DNA of 64,000 nucleotides from an uncultured Pelagibacteraceae bacterium (GCA_902557775.1 CACEBD010000004.1:1-64000), one strand, 5' to 3'. Shown: positions 31,863 through 44,043, counted from the first letter of the stretch. Made by a program: numbers and translations. Notes: a model not told the origin generated them from the sequence alone.

Positions 31863-33190
31863 TTAACTATAGAAACCCTATTTTTTTGGTCTAAATATAG
31901 GACTGAGCTATCAATAAAGATTGGATTTGTTTTTATTTTTGTTGGAAGTTTATTGATATTTTTTAATTCACCACGGACTCCAAAGTTAAGAACAAAGGAA
32001 TTTTTAAGAAAAATTAAAATTTCTTTATTTGCTATAAATATTGATTTAAACTTAACTTCCTTTTTTTTTGTATTTAAAAATTCAGCTATTTTTTGATTTA
32101 TATCATAAGAGTAAATTATTTTATTATTTTTCAAATTAATCGAGATAATAAGATTATTTTTAGTTATTAGAAACAGGTAGTCGTTATTTATAAATGGCTT
32201 TATTATTGGAGAGAAATTCTTACTGAATAAAATTAGACCTGTTTTTGAGTCTATTACATAAATATTTTGGTTTGACGATACTATAATTCTACCATTATAG
32301 TTAATTATTTCATTCCCAAAAAAAATATTACTTAATGATAATTCTTGTGACTCATTAATATTTATAAACCAATTAATATTTAAGCTTTCTTTATCTATTG
32401 AATATAATGAACCAAACGTATTCAAAAATAAAATACTATCATTAGTTAAAGATATATTATTAATAAATTTATTTTTTGCCAAGGTTTCCTCTGTAGGTAT
32501 TAATTTTAAAAGTTTTCCATCTAGCTTATTGAAAAAAAATAAACTATTATTTTGATTTGCAACAATTAAATAATTCTGTCCAAATTTTAAATTTGATCTA
32601 AAGGGTATTTCATAATTTTTTGCCCATAAGACCTTATTTGTAACAAAATCATAAGCATATAAATAACCAATATTATCAGAAACATAGATAATATTATTTT
32701 CAACTATCATATTTAATTTTTTTTTCAATTTTTTAAATTTTTTTTTATAAAAATTAAATTTATAAATTACTTTTTTTTCGGCAAGGGAAAATATGATAAT
32801 ATTTCCTTTTAAATCACTAGAAATTATATTTTCATTTTTAAATAAAATAAAATTATCTATCTCATTTGAGGATATTTTTTTACTTTTAAAAAGTAATTCA
32901 TTTTTATTTTCATAAGTGAAATGATCAAAATTGTTTGACTTGTTATAAAATATATCATTCCAATTAGAATTATTGACTGGTTTTGATATATTAAATTTAA
33001 AATTACTAGGTATTTGTATTGTATCTTCAAAAATTTTATTTTTTATTTTAAGTGTTTTAAAATCTTTAAAAACATCATCGTCGATTTTAGAAATTTCATT
33101 AGTATTTTTCCAAATTCCTGATTTATTATCAAATGAACAAGCTGAAATAAGAATTAAAATTAAAGTGATCGAAAAAGATTTTTTAAACAT
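31859..33190 (-). CDS. PQQ-like beta-propeller lipoprotein (BamB-like)
   Basis: Lipobox-like LILISACSFDN and repeated beta-propeller segments. Confidence 0.65.
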   Translation of the reverse strand: MFKKSFSITLILILISACSFDNKSGIWKNTNEISKIDDDVFKDFKTLKIKNKIFEDTIQIPSNFKFNISKPVNNSNWNDIFYNKSNNFDHFTYENKNELLFKSKKISSNEIDNFILFKNENIISSDLKGNIIIFSLAEKKVIYKFNFYKKKFKKLKKKLNMIVENNIIYVSDNIGYLYAYDFVTNKVLWAKNYEIPFRSNLKFGQNYLIVANQNNSLFFFNKLDGKLLKLIPTEETLAKNKFINNISLTNDSILFLNTFGSLYSIDKESLNINWFININESQELSLSNIFFGNEIINYNGRIIVSSNQNIYVIDSKTGLILFSKNFSPIIKPFINNDYLFLITKNNLIISINLKNNKIIYSYDINQKIAEFLNTKKKEVKFKSIFIANKEILIFLKNSFVLNFGVRGELKNINKLPTKIKTNPIFIDSSVLYLDQKNRVSIVN

Positions 33191-33200
33191 CTATTATTAA

Positions 33201-33707
33201 TTATTTCTCTAGTATGCCTTCGGCTAATAATTTAATAGTTGGGTCCGTATTTACTAAATTTTTCAAGATATCATATCCTTGGGTATCAGAGTTTTTAATT
33301 AAATATAAAGCTTTTTTAAAAAGTAAAATATTTTTTCTATCTTCAGTTATATTTAAATTTTCAGCTATTTCGTAATACTTCATAATTTTTGTTTTATCTT
33401 TTTCTAATTTTTTTTCTACTAACACATTTAAAGCTAAAATTGTATAGAAGTTATTTTTACTAAGTATAACTTCTTCAAGTAAAATTTTTGATTTTTCTGT
33501 ATCATTTTTTGAAAGATATAATCCTGCTTGAATATATTTTTCTGAAATTAAAGCGTTTTTTTTTTCATTACTTAATTTAATGAAATTTACAGTTATAATT
33601 GATGTAATTAATAATATAGATAAGAGAAGTAATTTATATTTATTCTCTTTAATTATTAAAAAAATTTTATCCTTAAATTCTAGATTATTCTCAGTATTAT
33701 TATCCAT
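33201..33707 (-). CDS. Membrane-anchored TPR-like protein (YfgM-like)
   Basis: One N-terminal TM helix followed by helical repeats; next to BamB-like gene. Confidence 0.55.
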   Translation of the reverse strand: MDNNTENNLEFKDKIFLIIKENKYKLLLLSILLITSIITVNFIKLSNEKKNALISEKYIQAGLYLSKNDTEKSKILLEEVILSKNNFYTILALNVLVEKKLEKDKTKIMKYYEIAENLNITEDRKNILLFKKALYLIKNSDTQGYDILKNLVNTDPTIKLLAEGILEK

Positions 33708-34479
33708 TTAAAAAATTCTTTTTTGTAGGAAATTTGTTTGTTTTGACATCTCTAGTATATTTTTTTACAGCTTTTTCAATTATTCTATTTATAAAAGTAT
33801 ATTTTTTTACAAATTTTGGGTAAAAACCACTTAATCCAATCATATCATCTGTTACTAAGATTTGCCCGTCACAAAAATTTGAAGATCCAATGCCGATAGT
33901 AGGTATTCTCAGTTTTTTTGTAATTTTTTCTGCACATTTAGAGTAAATACACTCTAAAACGATAGAAAATGCCCCAGCTTTCTCTATTTTTATTGCTTCG
34001 TTAATAAGTTCTTTTTCTTGATTAGGAGTAAAACCCTCTACCTTGAATTTTTTTTTAAACTGAGGGGTATAACCTATGTGACCCATTACAGGAATTTTAG
34101 ATTTTACCAATTCTTTAATAATTTCATAATTTTTACTATTGCTCTCTAACTTAACTGCATCACATTTTGTTAAACTCATTATTAATTTGGCATTTTTTTT
34201 TGCTATTTTTTTATTTACATAAGAACCCTTGGGCATATCTACTACTAACAAGGATTTTTTAATTCCTTTTTTTACGCTTAAGGTGTGTTGTATTATGTTG
34301 TCTATACTTATTTCGTGGGTATTTTTTAAACCGTACAAAACATTTGCCATAGAATCTCCAACTAAAACAATATCACAATATTTATCTAAAATTCTGGCTA
34401 TATTTTTGGAATAAGCCGTTAAACTTACTATTTTTGATTTATTTTTTTTTTTAAGAATATTTTTAATTTTACTATTCAT
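33700..34479 (-). CDS. panB: 3-methyl-2-oxobutanoate hydroxymethyltransferase
   Basis: LVGDSMANVLYG, VMGHIGYTPQ, TIGIGSSNFCDGQILVTDD. Confidence 0.94.
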   Translation of the reverse strand: MNSKIKNILKKKNKSKIVSLTAYSKNIARILDKYCDIVLVGDSMANVLYGLKNTHEISIDNIIQHTLSVKKGIKKSLLVVDMPKGSYVNKKIAKKNAKLIMSLTKCDAVKLESNSKNYEIIKELVKSKIPVMGHIGYTPQFKKKFKVEGFTPNQEKELINEAIKIEKAGAFSIVLECIYSKCAEKITKKLRIPTIGIGSSNFCDGQILVTDDMIGLSGFYPKFVKKYTFINRIIEKAVKKYTRDVKTNKFPTKKNFLNG

Positions 34480-34492
34480 CTAACTCAAATAT

Positions 34493-36052
34493 TTACTCTA
34501 ATTCAATTGTACTTGGTGGCTTTGAGCTTATATCATATACTACTCTATTTATACCTCTTACCTTATTTATAATTTTATTTGATATTTTATCCAAAAAATC
34601 TTTAGGAAAATTGAAATAATCTGCAGTCATACCATCTTCAGACGTAACAGCTCTAAGTAAGCAGGTATATTCATACGTTCTAGAGTCGCCCATCACTCCT
34701 ACTGTTTTAATAGGTAATAGCGCAGCATAAGCTTGCCAAATTTTATCATAAAGATTATTTTTGTTTAGTTCATTTATAAAGATATAATCTGCTTCTTGAA
34801 GTATTTTTATTTTTTCTAAAGTTATATTTCCTATTATTCTTATTCCTAAACCAGGACCAGGAAATGGATGTCTATAACAAATATTTTTATTTAGACCCAA
34901 AGAATCTCCTAAAACTCTGACTTCATCTTTAAAAAACTCTTTAAGTGGTTCAATTAATTTAAGTTTCATTTTCTTTGGCAAGCCACCAACATTATGATGT
35001 GATTTAATTTTTGAAGATTTACTTCCGGTTGATGATTTGCTTTCAATTATATCAGGATAAAGCGTACCTTGTGCAAGATATTTGACATTTTTAATCTTTT
35101 TAGACTCCCTTTCAAATATTTTGATAAACGAATTTCCTATTATTTTTCTTTTTTTTTCCGGGTTTGAAATATTTTTTAATTTTTTTAAAAAAATATTCGA
35201 TGCTTTAATCAATTTTAAATTTAATTTATATTTATATCTAAACAATTTATAAGTGTATCTAAATTCATTTTTCCTCATAAGGCCTGTATCAACCATTATA
35301 CAAATTAGATTTTTTTTAATTGCCTTATTGATTAATAAAGCAACAACACTACTATCTACACCTCCTGATAAAGCACATATAACCTTATCATCTTTGACTA
35401 TTTCTTTTATTTCTTTAATTAATTTATTTTTTTGAGAAACAACATTCCACTTTTTTTTAATCTTACAAATTAAAAATAAAAAATTTTTAAATATTTGTTT
35501 TCCATTATCTGTGTGGGTAACTTCAGGATGAAATTGAACGCCATAAATTTTATGTCTTTTGCTCTCAATTATTGTTAACTTTGAGTCTTTAGTGTATGCG
35601 ATATTTTTAAAATTTTTAGGTAATTTTACTACAGCATCTTCATGGCTCATCCAAACTGCTTTTTGAGATTTAAAAAAATTTTTTGTAAGAAGCGACGTGT
35701 TTTTTTTGAATATTAATGCTCTACCAAATTCTCTTCTTTTGTTTAAAGATTTAATTTTTCCACCAAATATCTTAGCAATAAGTTGTAACCCGTAACATAT
35801 ACCTAAAATTGGTATTTTTTTTGTGAAAATTTGTTTTGGTATTTTTTGAAACTTTTGTTTTGTTACGGTCGAAGGACCACCTGAAAGTATAATACCTTTT
35901 ATTAAAGTAAAATCTCTAATTTTTTTCGTGTCTTTAGGGGTAATTATCTCAGAATAAACTCCAAGATCGCGTACACGCCTAGCTATTAATTTTGTTACTT
36001 GAGAACCAAAGTCAATTATTAATATCTTTTCCTTATTATCACGAAATTGCAT
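34493..36052 (-). CDS. guaA: GMP synthase (glutamine-hydrolysing)
   Basis: [49 protein letters not shown]. Confidence 0.96.
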   Translation of the reverse strand: MQFRDNKEKILIIDFGSQVTKLIARRVRDLGVYSEIITPKDTKKIRDFTLIKGIILSGGPSTVTKQKFQKIPKQIFTKKIPILGICYGLQLIAKIFGGKIKSLNKRREFGRALIFKKNTSLLTKNFFKSQKAVWMSHEDAVVKLPKNFKNIAYTKDSKLTIIESKRHKIYGVQFHPEVTHTDNGKQIFKNFLFLICKIKKKWNVVSQKNKLIKEIKEIVKDDKVICALSGGVDSSVVALLINKAIKKNLICIMVDTGLMRKNEFRYTYKLFRYKYKLNLKLIKASNIFLKKLKNISNPEKKRKIIGNSFIKIFERESKKIKNVKYLAQGTLYPDIIESKSSTGSKSSKIKSHHNVGGLPKKMKLKLIEPLKEFFKDEVRVLGDSLGLNKNICYRHPFPGPGLGIRIIGNITLEKIKILQEADYIFINELNKNNLYDKIWQAYAALLPIKTVGVMGDSRTYEYTCLLRAVTSEDGMTADYFNFPKDFLDKISNKIINKVRGINRVVYDISSKPPSTIELE

Positions 36053-36475
36053 TTATTGTTTTGATAATTTGTCAATTTCGATTTTTAACTTCTGGCCTTT
36101 TGCACAAAACTTATCGCAAAAATCTAACAGTTTATTATTTAATTCTTTGCTTCTTTTATAGTCTGATAAATCTAATTTTAATTTAGCTAAATAATAAGTA
36201 GCTTCTTCATTTTTGGGATTAAGTAAAATCACAGTATTTAAATTTTGCTCTTCTAAATCTTTTTTATTTAAATTATTAAATATTTTTGACAAATATAGAT
36301 AAGACATTTCACTTTTAGGATTGAAAACTATATCTTGCTCGAATTTGAATTTTGCCTCATCAAATTTCTTATTTTTATAAAGATCTATCCCCTGCTTAAA
36401 ATATTTAGTATTTGCTATTAATGCATTCGGTAATAAACAAATTATTAAACATATTTTTGTAATTTTAGTTATCAT
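36053..36475 (-). CDS. Secreted TPR-repeat protein
   Basis: Signal peptide plus TPR-like repeats; between guaB and guaA. Confidence 0.6.
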   Translation of the reverse strand: MITKITKICLIICLLPNALIANTKYFKQGIDLYKNKKFDEAKFKFEQDIVFNPKSEMSYLYLSKIFNNLNKKDLEEQNLNTVILLNPKNEEATYYLAKLKLDLSDYKRSKELNNKLLDFCDKFCAKGQKLKIEIDKLSKQ

Positions 36476-37551
36476 AATTTATAGTTTATAGTTTTTTGAG
36501 TTATCTCTACACTATGTACCATACTCTCATAGAAACCAGCTTTGGTAATTTTAATAAATTTTGCGTTTTTAGAGATCTGGGATAAATTTTTTGCTCCAAT
36601 ATATCCCATAGAAGAGCGAAGCCCACCTTTAAGTTGATAAATAATCTTTGAAACATTACCTTTATATTCTACTCTACCCTCCACACCCTCTGGTACAAAT
36701 TTAGATTTGTCCTTGAAATTTTTTTGAAAGTATCTATTTGCTGAGCCAGATGACATTGCTCCTATCGAACCCATACCTCTATATTGTTTATAAATTTTTC
36801 CCTTTATCTTAAACTTTTTTCCTGGGCTCTCATCAGTACCTGCGAATATAGAGCCCATCATAATTGCATCTGCTCCTGCAGCCAAAGCTTTAGCAACATC
36901 ACCCGAAAATTTAATTCCGCCATCTGAGATAATCTTTATTTTCTTATTTTTAAGCTCTTGTTTCACTTCCATAATAGCAGAAATCTGCGGTACACCTATT
37001 CCTGCAACCATTCTAGTAGTACAAATTGATCCTGGTCCAATTCCAACTTTTATAATTTCAGCACCTGAGTTATATAACTTTTTTGCTGCAGCAGCTGTCG
37101 CAATATTGCCTACACAAATAGGAATTTTTTTACTTATCCTTTTAAGTTTTGATAATATTTTTAAAACCTTTTCGCTATGACCGTGCGCAGTATCAATGAC
37201 TATTAAATCGCATCCATTTGCTACTAATGACCTGGCTCTTTCTAAGTCATCTTTGTTTGTTCCTACTGCAGCGCCAACAAGTAAATTTTTTTTCTTAACT
37301 TTTTTAATTTCTTTTGTTTGATCTACAATGTTCAAATTTCTGTGAATAATCCCTAATCCACCTGCATGCGCGATTGAAATAGCCATTTTAGACTCGGTTA
37401 CTGTGTCCATGGCTGATGATAGGAAAGGAACCTTTAATAAAATATTCTTTGTTAACTGTATTGATATATCTGTTTCCGAAGGCAAAATATCAGAATATTG
37501 TGGTAGTAATAAAACGTCATCGAAAGTAAGAGATTCTTTAATTGTACCCAT
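36472..37551 (-). CDS. guaB: IMP dehydrogenase lacking the CBS (Bateman) domain
   Basis: LTFDDVLLLPQYSDILP, GIIHRN, IVIDTAHGHS, VGIGPGSICTTR, GGIKFSGDVAKALAAGADAIMMGS; only 359 aa. Confidence 0.93.
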   Translation of the reverse strand: MGTIKESLTFDDVLLLPQYSDILPSETDISIQLTKNILLKVPFLSSAMDTVTESKMAISIAHAGGLGIIHRNLNIVDQTKEIKKVKKKNLLVGAAVGTNKDDLERARSLVANGCDLIVIDTAHGHSEKVLKILSKLKRISKKIPICVGNIATAAAAKKLYNSGAEIIKVGIGPGSICTTRMVAGIGVPQISAIMEVKQELKNKKIKIISDGGIKFSGDVAKALAAGADAIMMGSIFAGTDESPGKKFKIKGKIYKQYRGMGSIGAMSSGSANRYFQKNFKDKSKFVPEGVEGRVEYKGNVSKIIYQLKGGLRSSMGYIGAKNLSQISKNAKFIKITKAGFYESMVHSVEITQKTINYKL

Positions 37552-37577
37552 ATATTCTTATATACAATTTTTTAAAT

Positions 37578-38204
37578 TTATAAAGTCTTTAAAAACTTAC
37601 AATGTAAATAAGTCTCTTTTGACTCGGTTCTGCTTGATATAGGTTTGAAAAAATTCACTTTTTTAAATAAAGTTTTAGCTAAATTTTTAACTTCAAGGAA
37701 ATCATCCCCCATAAATAGTTTTGAAACTAATACGCCTTCAGGTTTTAAAATTTTTGACGATAAAACCAGAACTTCGGAACATAATTGGTTAGTTCTTATG
37801 GAATCAAGAGATTTATTACCAGTAGTGTCGGCGGCCATATCTGAGATAATTACATCTAAATTATCATTAAATATATTTTCAATTTTTTCTTTGGTGTCTT
37901 GCTTTAAAATGTCGTATTTCAAAAATTTAACATTCTTAATTTGCTCCATTGATTTAATGTCGATTGCTAAAATTTTACCATTTGTAATCAATTTACTTGC
38001 TACTTGGGACCATCCTCCAGGATATGATCCTAGATCTAAAAGTCTTGAATTTTTTTTGATAAACTTAAATTTTTCATTCAGCTCAATCAATTTAAAAGAA
38101 GCTCTTGATCTATAACCAAGGGTTTTAGATTTTTTAAAAAACTGATCTTTGTGTTGTTTGATTTTCCAAGAATTACTTTTCTTAACTCTTTTAGATTTTT
38201 TCAT
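37578..38204 (-). CDS. rlmE: 23S rRNA 2'-O-methyltransferase RlmE
   Basis: YRSRASFKLIELNEKFKF, LDLGSYPGGWSQVA, VISDMAADTTG. Confidence 0.94.
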   Translation of the reverse strand: MKKSKRVKKSNSWKIKQHKDQFFKKSKTLGYRSRASFKLIELNEKFKFIKKNSRLLDLGSYPGGWSQVASKLITNGKILAIDIKSMEQIKNVKFLKYDILKQDTKEKIENIFNDNLDVIISDMAADTTGNKSLDSIRTNQLCSEVLVLSSKILKPEGVLVSKLFMGDDFLEVKNLAKTLFKKVNFFKPISSRTESKETYLHCKFLKTL

Positions 38205-38995
38205 TACAAAATATCTTCATGATCTTCGTCGGATATTTTTTGGTAGAATTTTTTCTGTTGATTTTTAAAGATAAAAATACTTACGGGTATGGAAGATAGA
38301 TAAAAAATACCAAAAGCTAAAAGAGTTTCAAAAGTGTAAATTAGCAAAGATATAAAAATAATTCCTATTGCCAAAAGTAAAAAAATTGTTGTTTTTGGAG
38401 ATATAGATATTTTCTTTAAAGACAGAGTAGGAATTTTACTCACTAATAATAAAGCAATAAAACATGTTAAATAAGGGGTAATTCTTGTTACATTAATATT
38501 TAAACTCAAATCACTTAATTCATAAATTAATGGCATCAAAATTAGCAACCCTCCTGCCGGTGAAGGTATTCCCTCAAAAAAATTATTTTTCCACTCTTGC
38601 TGATTATCAACTTTAGTTAAATTAAATCTCGCTAGTCTCAGCACGCAACAGACTGAATAGATTAAAGATATTGTCCATCCAAGTTTTCCATAATTATTAA
38701 GTTCCCAAAAATATAAAATAAGAACAGGTGCTATTCCAAAGCTTACAAAATCTGTTAAAGAGTCTAATTCTTTTCCAAAATCAGATGTCCCTTTAATTAA
38801 TCTCGCAATTCTTCCGTCTAAAGCATCCAAAATTGCAGCGAATAAAATCAAAGTTACTGCTAGATTAAAATTTCCATCTATTGAAAATTTTATAGAGCTA
38901 ATTCCAAGACAAACTCCTCCTAAAGTTAGAATGTTAGGTAAAAGATATCTTGTTCTTTTTGAAGATACTAATTTAAATTTTTTATTTTGACTCAT
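38204..38995 (-). CDS. pssA: CDP-diacylglycerol--serine O-phosphatidyltransferase
   Basis: CDP-alcohol phosphatidyltransferase motif DALDGRIARLIKGTSDFGKELDSLTDFVSFG. Confidence 0.93.
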   Translation of the reverse strand: MSQNKKFKLVSSKRTRYLLPNILTLGGVCLGISSIKFSIDGNFNLAVTLILFAAILDALDGRIARLIKGTSDFGKELDSLTDFVSFGIAPVLILYFWELNNYGKLGWTISLIYSVCCVLRLARFNLTKVDNQQEWKNNFFEGIPSPAGGLLILMPLIYELSDLSLNINVTRITPYLTCFIALLLVSKIPTLSLKKISISPKTTIFLLLAIGIIFISLLIYTFETLLAFGIFYLSSIPVSIFIFKNQQKKFYQKISDEDHEDIL

Positions 38996-39645
38996 TATTC
39001 TGATGCAATTAAACTTTCTCCTGCAATCACATTTTGTCCAATTTTTGCTAAAACTTTTTTGTTTTTAAAATAAATATCTACCCTGCTTCCAAATCTAATC
39101 ATTCCAATTCTATCTCCTTGCTTAAGATCTTGCCCTTGTTCTACTTCACAAACTATTCTTCTAGCAATCAGTCCTGCTATTTGGACTATAATAATTTCTT
39201 CATTATTTTTTTTAGATTTGATTTTAAAATAATTTCTCTCATTTTCCTCGCTGGCTTTATCCAAGGATGCGTTTAAAAATTTACCAGGTTTATAATAAAT
39301 TTCTTCAATTTTTCCAGCAGTTGGAACTCTATTTACATGACAATTAAATACGTTCATAAATACGCTCACTTTTGTATAAGTTGTATTTTCTAATCTTAAT
39401 TCCTCAGGGCCAGATTTTTCAGAAATATCTGTAATTAAACCGTCAGCCGGGCTTACTAAAAAAGAGTCATCTTCGATAGAATATCGTTCTGGATCACGAA
39501 AAAAATAGTACACCCAAAATGTAATCAGTATAAACAGTACTCCAAAAAACTTTGAAAAAAACAGAATTATGAAAGTAGCTATGATAGAAATAGCTAAGAA
39601 CTTATAACCCTCTTTATGGATTTTTGGAAAAATAGTATTAAACAT
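38995..39645 (-). CDS. psd: Phosphatidylserine decarboxylase
   Basis: SPADGLI, VNRVPTAGKI, RFGSRVDIYF; next to pssA. Confidence 0.93.
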   Translation of the reverse strand: MFNTIFPKIHKEGYKFLAISIIATFIILFFSKFFGVLFILITFWVYYFFRDPERYSIEDDSFLVSPADGLITDISEKSGPEELRLENTTYTKVSVFMNVFNCHVNRVPTAGKIEEIYYKPGKFLNASLDKASEENERNYFKIKSKKNNEEIIIVQIAGLIARRIVCEVEQGQDLKQGDRIGMIRFGSRVDIYFKNKKVLAKIGQNVIAGESLIASE

Positions 39646-39709
39646 AATTAAAAGTTTGCTAAATTTTTCTTAATATGTATAAAAATCAAAGATTATCAAT
39701 CAATATTTT

Positions 39710-40924
39710 ATGTCAAAAATAAAAGTTAAAAATCCAGTAGTTGAGCTAGACGGTGACGAAATGACAAGAATTATATGGTCATTTATAAAAGCTAAGCTAA
39801 TTAAGCCCTATCTTGAGGTGAATCTTAAATACTATGATTTAGGAATGGAAAGCCGTGATAAATCTGACGATCAAATCACAATTGATGCGGCAAAAGCAAT
39901 CAAACAGTATGGCGTAGGAGTTAAATGTGCAACTATTACACCTGACGAAGCTCGTGTAGAAGAATTTAAGCTGAAAAAAATGTGGAGATCTCCAAATGGT
40001 ACTATAAGAAATATCTTAGGCGGTACGGTTTTTAGAGAACCAATTATCTGTAAAAATGTTCCTAAACTAGTTCCCGGTTGGACCAAACCGATTGTTATAG
40101 GAAGACATGCTTACGGTGATCAATATCGAGCCACTGATTTTCTGATACCAGGTGAGGGAAATTTGGAAGTCAAATGGACTTCAAAGGATGGTAAAGATAA
40201 GAAAGAATTTAAAGTTTTTGATTTTCCTGGATCTGGAACTGCTCTTACAATGTATAATCTGGATGAGTCTATTAAAAACTTTGCAAGGGCATGTATGAAT
40301 TATGGCCTGGGAAGAAAGTGGCCAGTTTATTTATCAACTAAAAATACAATCCTTAAAGCTTATGATGGTAGATTTAAAGATCTTTTCCAAGAAGTTTTTG
40401 AAAAAGAATTTTCTGATAAGTTTAAAAAAGCAAATATTACATACGAACATAGATTAATTGATGACATGGTTGCATGTGCTATGAAATGGAATGGTGGATA
40501 TGTTTGGGCATGTAAGAATTACGATGGTGACGTTCAATCTGACACTGTTGCACAAGGATTTGGATCCTTAGGCCTAATGACAAGCGTATTAATGACACCA
40601 GATGGCAAGACAGTAGAGTCTGAAGCAGCCCATGGAACAGTGACTAGACACTATAGAATGCATCAGCAAGGAAAAGAAACTTCCACAAACCCAATAGCTT
40701 CTATTTTTGCATGGACAAGAGGTTTAGCTCATAGAGGAAAGCTTGATGGGAATGATGAATTAATTAAATTTTCAATTAATGTTGAGGAAGTATGTGTAAA
40801 AACAGTTGAAAGTGGTTCAATGACTAAAGATCTGGCAATTTTAATAGATAAATCAAGTAATTACTTAACTACAAACCAATTTTTAGAAGCTATTGATGGA
40901 AATTTAAAAAAGAAGCTTAACTAA
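39710..40924 (+). CDS. icd: Isocitrate dehydrogenase (NADP)
   Basis: [50 protein letters not shown]. Confidence 0.97.
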   Translation: MSKIKVKNPVVELDGDEMTRIIWSFIKAKLIKPYLEVNLKYYDLGMESRDKSDDQITIDAAKAIKQYGVGVKCATITPDEARVEEFKLKKMWRSPNGTIRNILGGTVFREPIICKNVPKLVPGWTKPIVIGRHAYGDQYRATDFLIPGEGNLEVKWTSKDGKDKKEFKVFDFPGSGTALTMYNLDESIKNFARACMNYGLGRKWPVYLSTKNTILKAYDGRFKDLFQEVFEKEFSDKFKKANITYEHRLIDDMVACAMKWNGGYVWACKNYDGDVQSDTVAQGFGSLGLMTSVLMTPDGKTVESEAAHGTVTRHYRMHQQGKETSTNPIASIFAWTRGLAHRGKLDGNDELIKFSINVEEVCVKTVESGSMTKDLAILIDKSSNYLTTNQFLEAIDGNLKKKLN

Positions 40925-43592
40925 TTTTTTTAGATATTTCTTTAAAAGCTTCCTCAATTTTACTTTTATCCACACCACCTGCTTGGGCAAAATCTTTTCT
41001 GCCCCCGCCCCCTTTACCTCCTAAAATAACAGAAGCAGCTTTTACAAGAACTACAGCGTCATATTTTGAGGTCAAATCTTTAGAGACTCCTACAGCCAAA
41101 CCAATCTTATCTTCGAAAATAGAAATACTAATTACAATTCCTGATTTAATATCTTTTTTACCTTCATCGATTACTTTCCTAAGTTCTTTTGGAGGAAAAT
41201 CTTTTAAAATTTGCTCTCTTATTAATATACTTCCAATTTTTTTATCCTTAACTATATTTTTACTTTTATCTTTCTTAATAATTTCAATTCTTACTTTACT
41301 TAGTTGTTTATTTAAATTTTTTAAATTTTCAGATAAATCTAGATTTTCTTTAAAATCAGGATTAATTTTTAATTTTTGAAGTTCTTTTTTAACAAACTCA
41401 ATTTCATTTTGAATATTAATTTCTTTTTGAGACTTATCTTTTTTTTGCATTTTTTCATATGCCTCCAATTGCTTATCTCTTAATGCTTCAACTCTTCTTA
41501 CTCCTGATGCAATTGAGGATTGGCTTATAACTTTGAACTTTCCGACTTCCTTAGTGTTTTTAACATGAGTACCACCACATAATTCTGTTGAAAAAAAACC
41601 GTTATTTTCTTTTCCCATAAAAACCACCCTTACTTCTTCTCCATACTTTTCTCCAAATAGTGCAAGGGCACCCATACTTACTGCTTCTTTTGGGGTCATT
41701 ATTCTTGTTTGAACGTCAGAGGATCTTGCTACTATTTCATTTACTATATTATTTATTTTATTCATCTCCTCTTTTTCAATAGGTTTATTATGACTAAAAT
41801 CAAATCTTAATCTTTCATGAGAGACTAAAGATCCTTTTTGTGTAACATGTTTTCCTAAGGTCCTTCTTAGAGATTCATGCAATAAATGTGTAGCAGAGTG
41901 ATTGGCTCTTGAATTATTTCTTTTTAAAATATCTATTTCTAAATTAACATGTTGTCCAATTGATATTGATCCTTTTTCTATTTTTCCATAATGGACAAAT
42001 AAATCTCCCATTTTTTTTTGTGTATCATTTACTTTTATTTTACTATCTGAACTAAAAATATAACCCTGATCACCAACTTGACCGCCGGACTCTCCATAAA
42101 ATGGTGTTTGATTTGTAATTACTTCTATTTCATCTCCTGTATTAGCCTTATCAACAAATTTGCCATTTTTTGAAATTCTAATTATCACACCCTCAGCTTT
42201 ATCAAATTCGTATCCTAAAAATTCGGTAGAATTAATTTCCTCCCTGACTTTAAACCATCTTTCCTCAACAGATTTATCTCCTGATCCTTTCCAATTTGCT
42301 CTTGCTAGTGCTTTGCTTTTTTCCATCTCTTTCTCAAATCCATCATGATCTACTTTAATATTTTTTTCTCTTAAGATGTCAGCAGTAAGATCTAAAGGAA
42401 ATCCGTAAGTATCATACAATTTAAATGCTGATGAACCTGGAAGAATTTTATTTTGTACTTTACTTAAATTTTCATCAAGTATTTTCATTCCTCTTTCAAG
42501 TAGAGTAGAAAATTTTTCCTCTTCATTTTTTAGAGTTTCTACTATCAATTCTTTTCCATTGATCAATTCAGGGTAACTACTCTTCATTTCATTTAACAAA
42601 ACTTCAAAAAGTTTAAAAAAAACAGGATCTTTGCTGCCCAAAGAATGAGCGTGTCTCATTCCCCTTCTCATAATTCTTCTTAAAACGTATCCTCGGCCTT
42701 CGTTTGAAGGCAGTATTCCTTCGGCAATTAAAAAACTACTTGCTCTTAGATGATCAGCAATTACTCTATGACTAGCTATTGTGTTATTGTTGATTTGGTT
42801 TTTAGTGAGATCTGATGAAGCAGCCATAATTTTTTGAAAATGATCAATTTTATAATTGTCGTGAGTTCCTTGTAGAACTGCTGTCATACGTTCAAGCCCC
42901 ATGCCTGTATCAACAGATGGTTTTGGCAAATTAATTCTTTTTTCTTTTGAAATTTGTTCGTATTGCATAAATACAAGATTCCAAATTTCAATAAATCTAT
43001 CACCGTCTTCATCTGGACTGCCTGGAGGTCCACCTTTTAAGTTATCGCCATGATCGTAGAAAATTTCAGAGCAAGGACCGCAAGGTCCTGTATCTCCCAT
43101 TGACCAAAAATTATCAGATGTTGATATTTTGATTATCTTATTCTCACTTAAACCAGCTATTTTTTTCCAAAGATTAAACGCATCATTATCCTCATGAAAC
43201 ACTGTAACTAATAATTTTTCTTTGGGTAATCCATAATCTTTGGTAAGTAAATTCCAAGCATGATGAATAGCTTGCTCTTTAAAATAATCGCCGAATGAAA
43301 AATTTCCAAGCATTTCAAAAAAAGTGTGGTGCCTGGGTGTATAACCAACATTTTCTAAATCATTATGTTTACCACCTGCTCTCACACATTTTTGTGACGT
43401 AGTAGCAGTTTTATATGGTCGTTTTTCTAGCCCTGTAAAAACATTTTTAAACTGAACCATTCCCGAATTAGTAAACATCAATGTAGGATCATTATTCGGT
43501 ACTAAATTGCTTGAATCAACAATTTGATGATTGTTTTTTTTAAAATATTCTAAAAATTTTTTTCTTACATCCGTAAGCAAAATTTGGCTCAT
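40917..43592 (-). CDS. alaS: Alanine--tRNA ligase
   Basis: [33 protein letters not shown]. Confidence 0.97.
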   Translation of the reverse strand: MSQILLTDVRKKFLEYFKKNNHQIVDSSNLVPNNDPTLMFTNSGMVQFKNVFTGLEKRPYKTATTSQKCVRAGGKHNDLENVGYTPRHHTFFEMLGNFSFGDYFKEQAIHHAWNLLTKDYGLPKEKLLVTVFHEDNDAFNLWKKIAGLSENKIIKISTSDNFWSMGDTGPCGPCSEIFYDHGDNLKGGPPGSPDEDGDRFIEIWNLVFMQYEQISKEKRINLPKPSVDTGMGLERMTAVLQGTHDNYKIDHFQKIMAASSDLTKNQINNNTIASHRVIADHLRASSFLIAEGILPSNEGRGYVLRRIMRRGMRHAHSLGSKDPVFFKLFEVLLNEMKSSYPELINGKELIVETLKNEEEKFSTLLERGMKILDENLSKVQNKILPGSSAFKLYDTYGFPLDLTADILREKNIKVDHDGFEKEMEKSKALARANWKGSGDKSVEERWFKVREEINSTEFLGYEFDKAEGVIIRISKNGKFVDKANTGDEIEVITNQTPFYGESGGQVGDQGYIFSSDSKIKVNDTQKKMGDLFVHYGKIEKGSISIGQHVNLEIDILKRNNSRANHSATHLLHESLRRTLGKHVTQKGSLVSHERLRFDFSHNKPIEKEEMNKINNIVNEIVARSSDVQTRIMTPKEAVSMGALALFGEKYGEEVRVVFMGKENNGFFSTELCGGTHVKNTKEVGKFKVISQSSIASGVRRVEALRDKQLEAYEKMQKKDKSQKEINIQNEIEFVKKELQKLKINPDFKENLDLSENLKNLNKQLSKVRIEIIKKDKSKNIVKDKKIGSILIREQILKDFPPKELRKVIDEGKKDIKSGIVISISIFEDKIGLAVGVSKDLTSKYDAVVLVKAASVILGGKGGGGRKDFAQAGGVDKSKIEEAFKEISKKIS

Positions 43593-43635
43593 ATTTAATT
43601 AAATACAGATATTTTTCGGCTTGTCTATAAAGAGA

Positions 43636-43992
43636 TTAGTTAGTCTTCTTTTTATCGTTATCTACAACTATACATATTTCAGATTTTGTAAGAAATCTTT
43701 GTCCTGTGCCATTATCTAATGAGAACATCCCCCCAATTCCTTTAACTGCATCGATTGTTAGATCTGTATGTTTCCATTTTTCATATTGATCACCATTCAT
43801 ATAAAAAGGAACACCCCCTATTTCACCCAGTTTGATATCGTTTTCCCCTAAAGGAAACTCACCCTCTTGAAAACACATAGGAGCGCTACCATCACAACAT
43901 CCTCCAGATTGATGAAACATTAGTTTCTCACCATATTTTTCTTGAAGTTTAGATAATAGATTTAATGCTGATTGAGTTGCAGATACTTTCAT
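43636..43992 (-). CDS. DUF779-family protein
   Basis: HQSGGCCDGSAPMCF typical of DUF779, adjacent to aldehyde dehydrogenase; MKVSATQ start at 43992 preferred over 44010. Confidence 0.8.
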   Translation of the reverse strand: MKVSATQSALNLLSKLQEKYGEKLMFHQSGGCCDGSAPMCFQEGEFPLGENDIKLGEIGGVPFYMNGDQYEKWKHTDLTIDAVKGIGGMFSLDNGTGQRFLTKSEICIVVDNDKKKTN

Positions 43993-44043
43993 TTTTAATG
44001 TTCGGCCCATGATTTAGAATCATGGGCCAGTATATATTATTGT

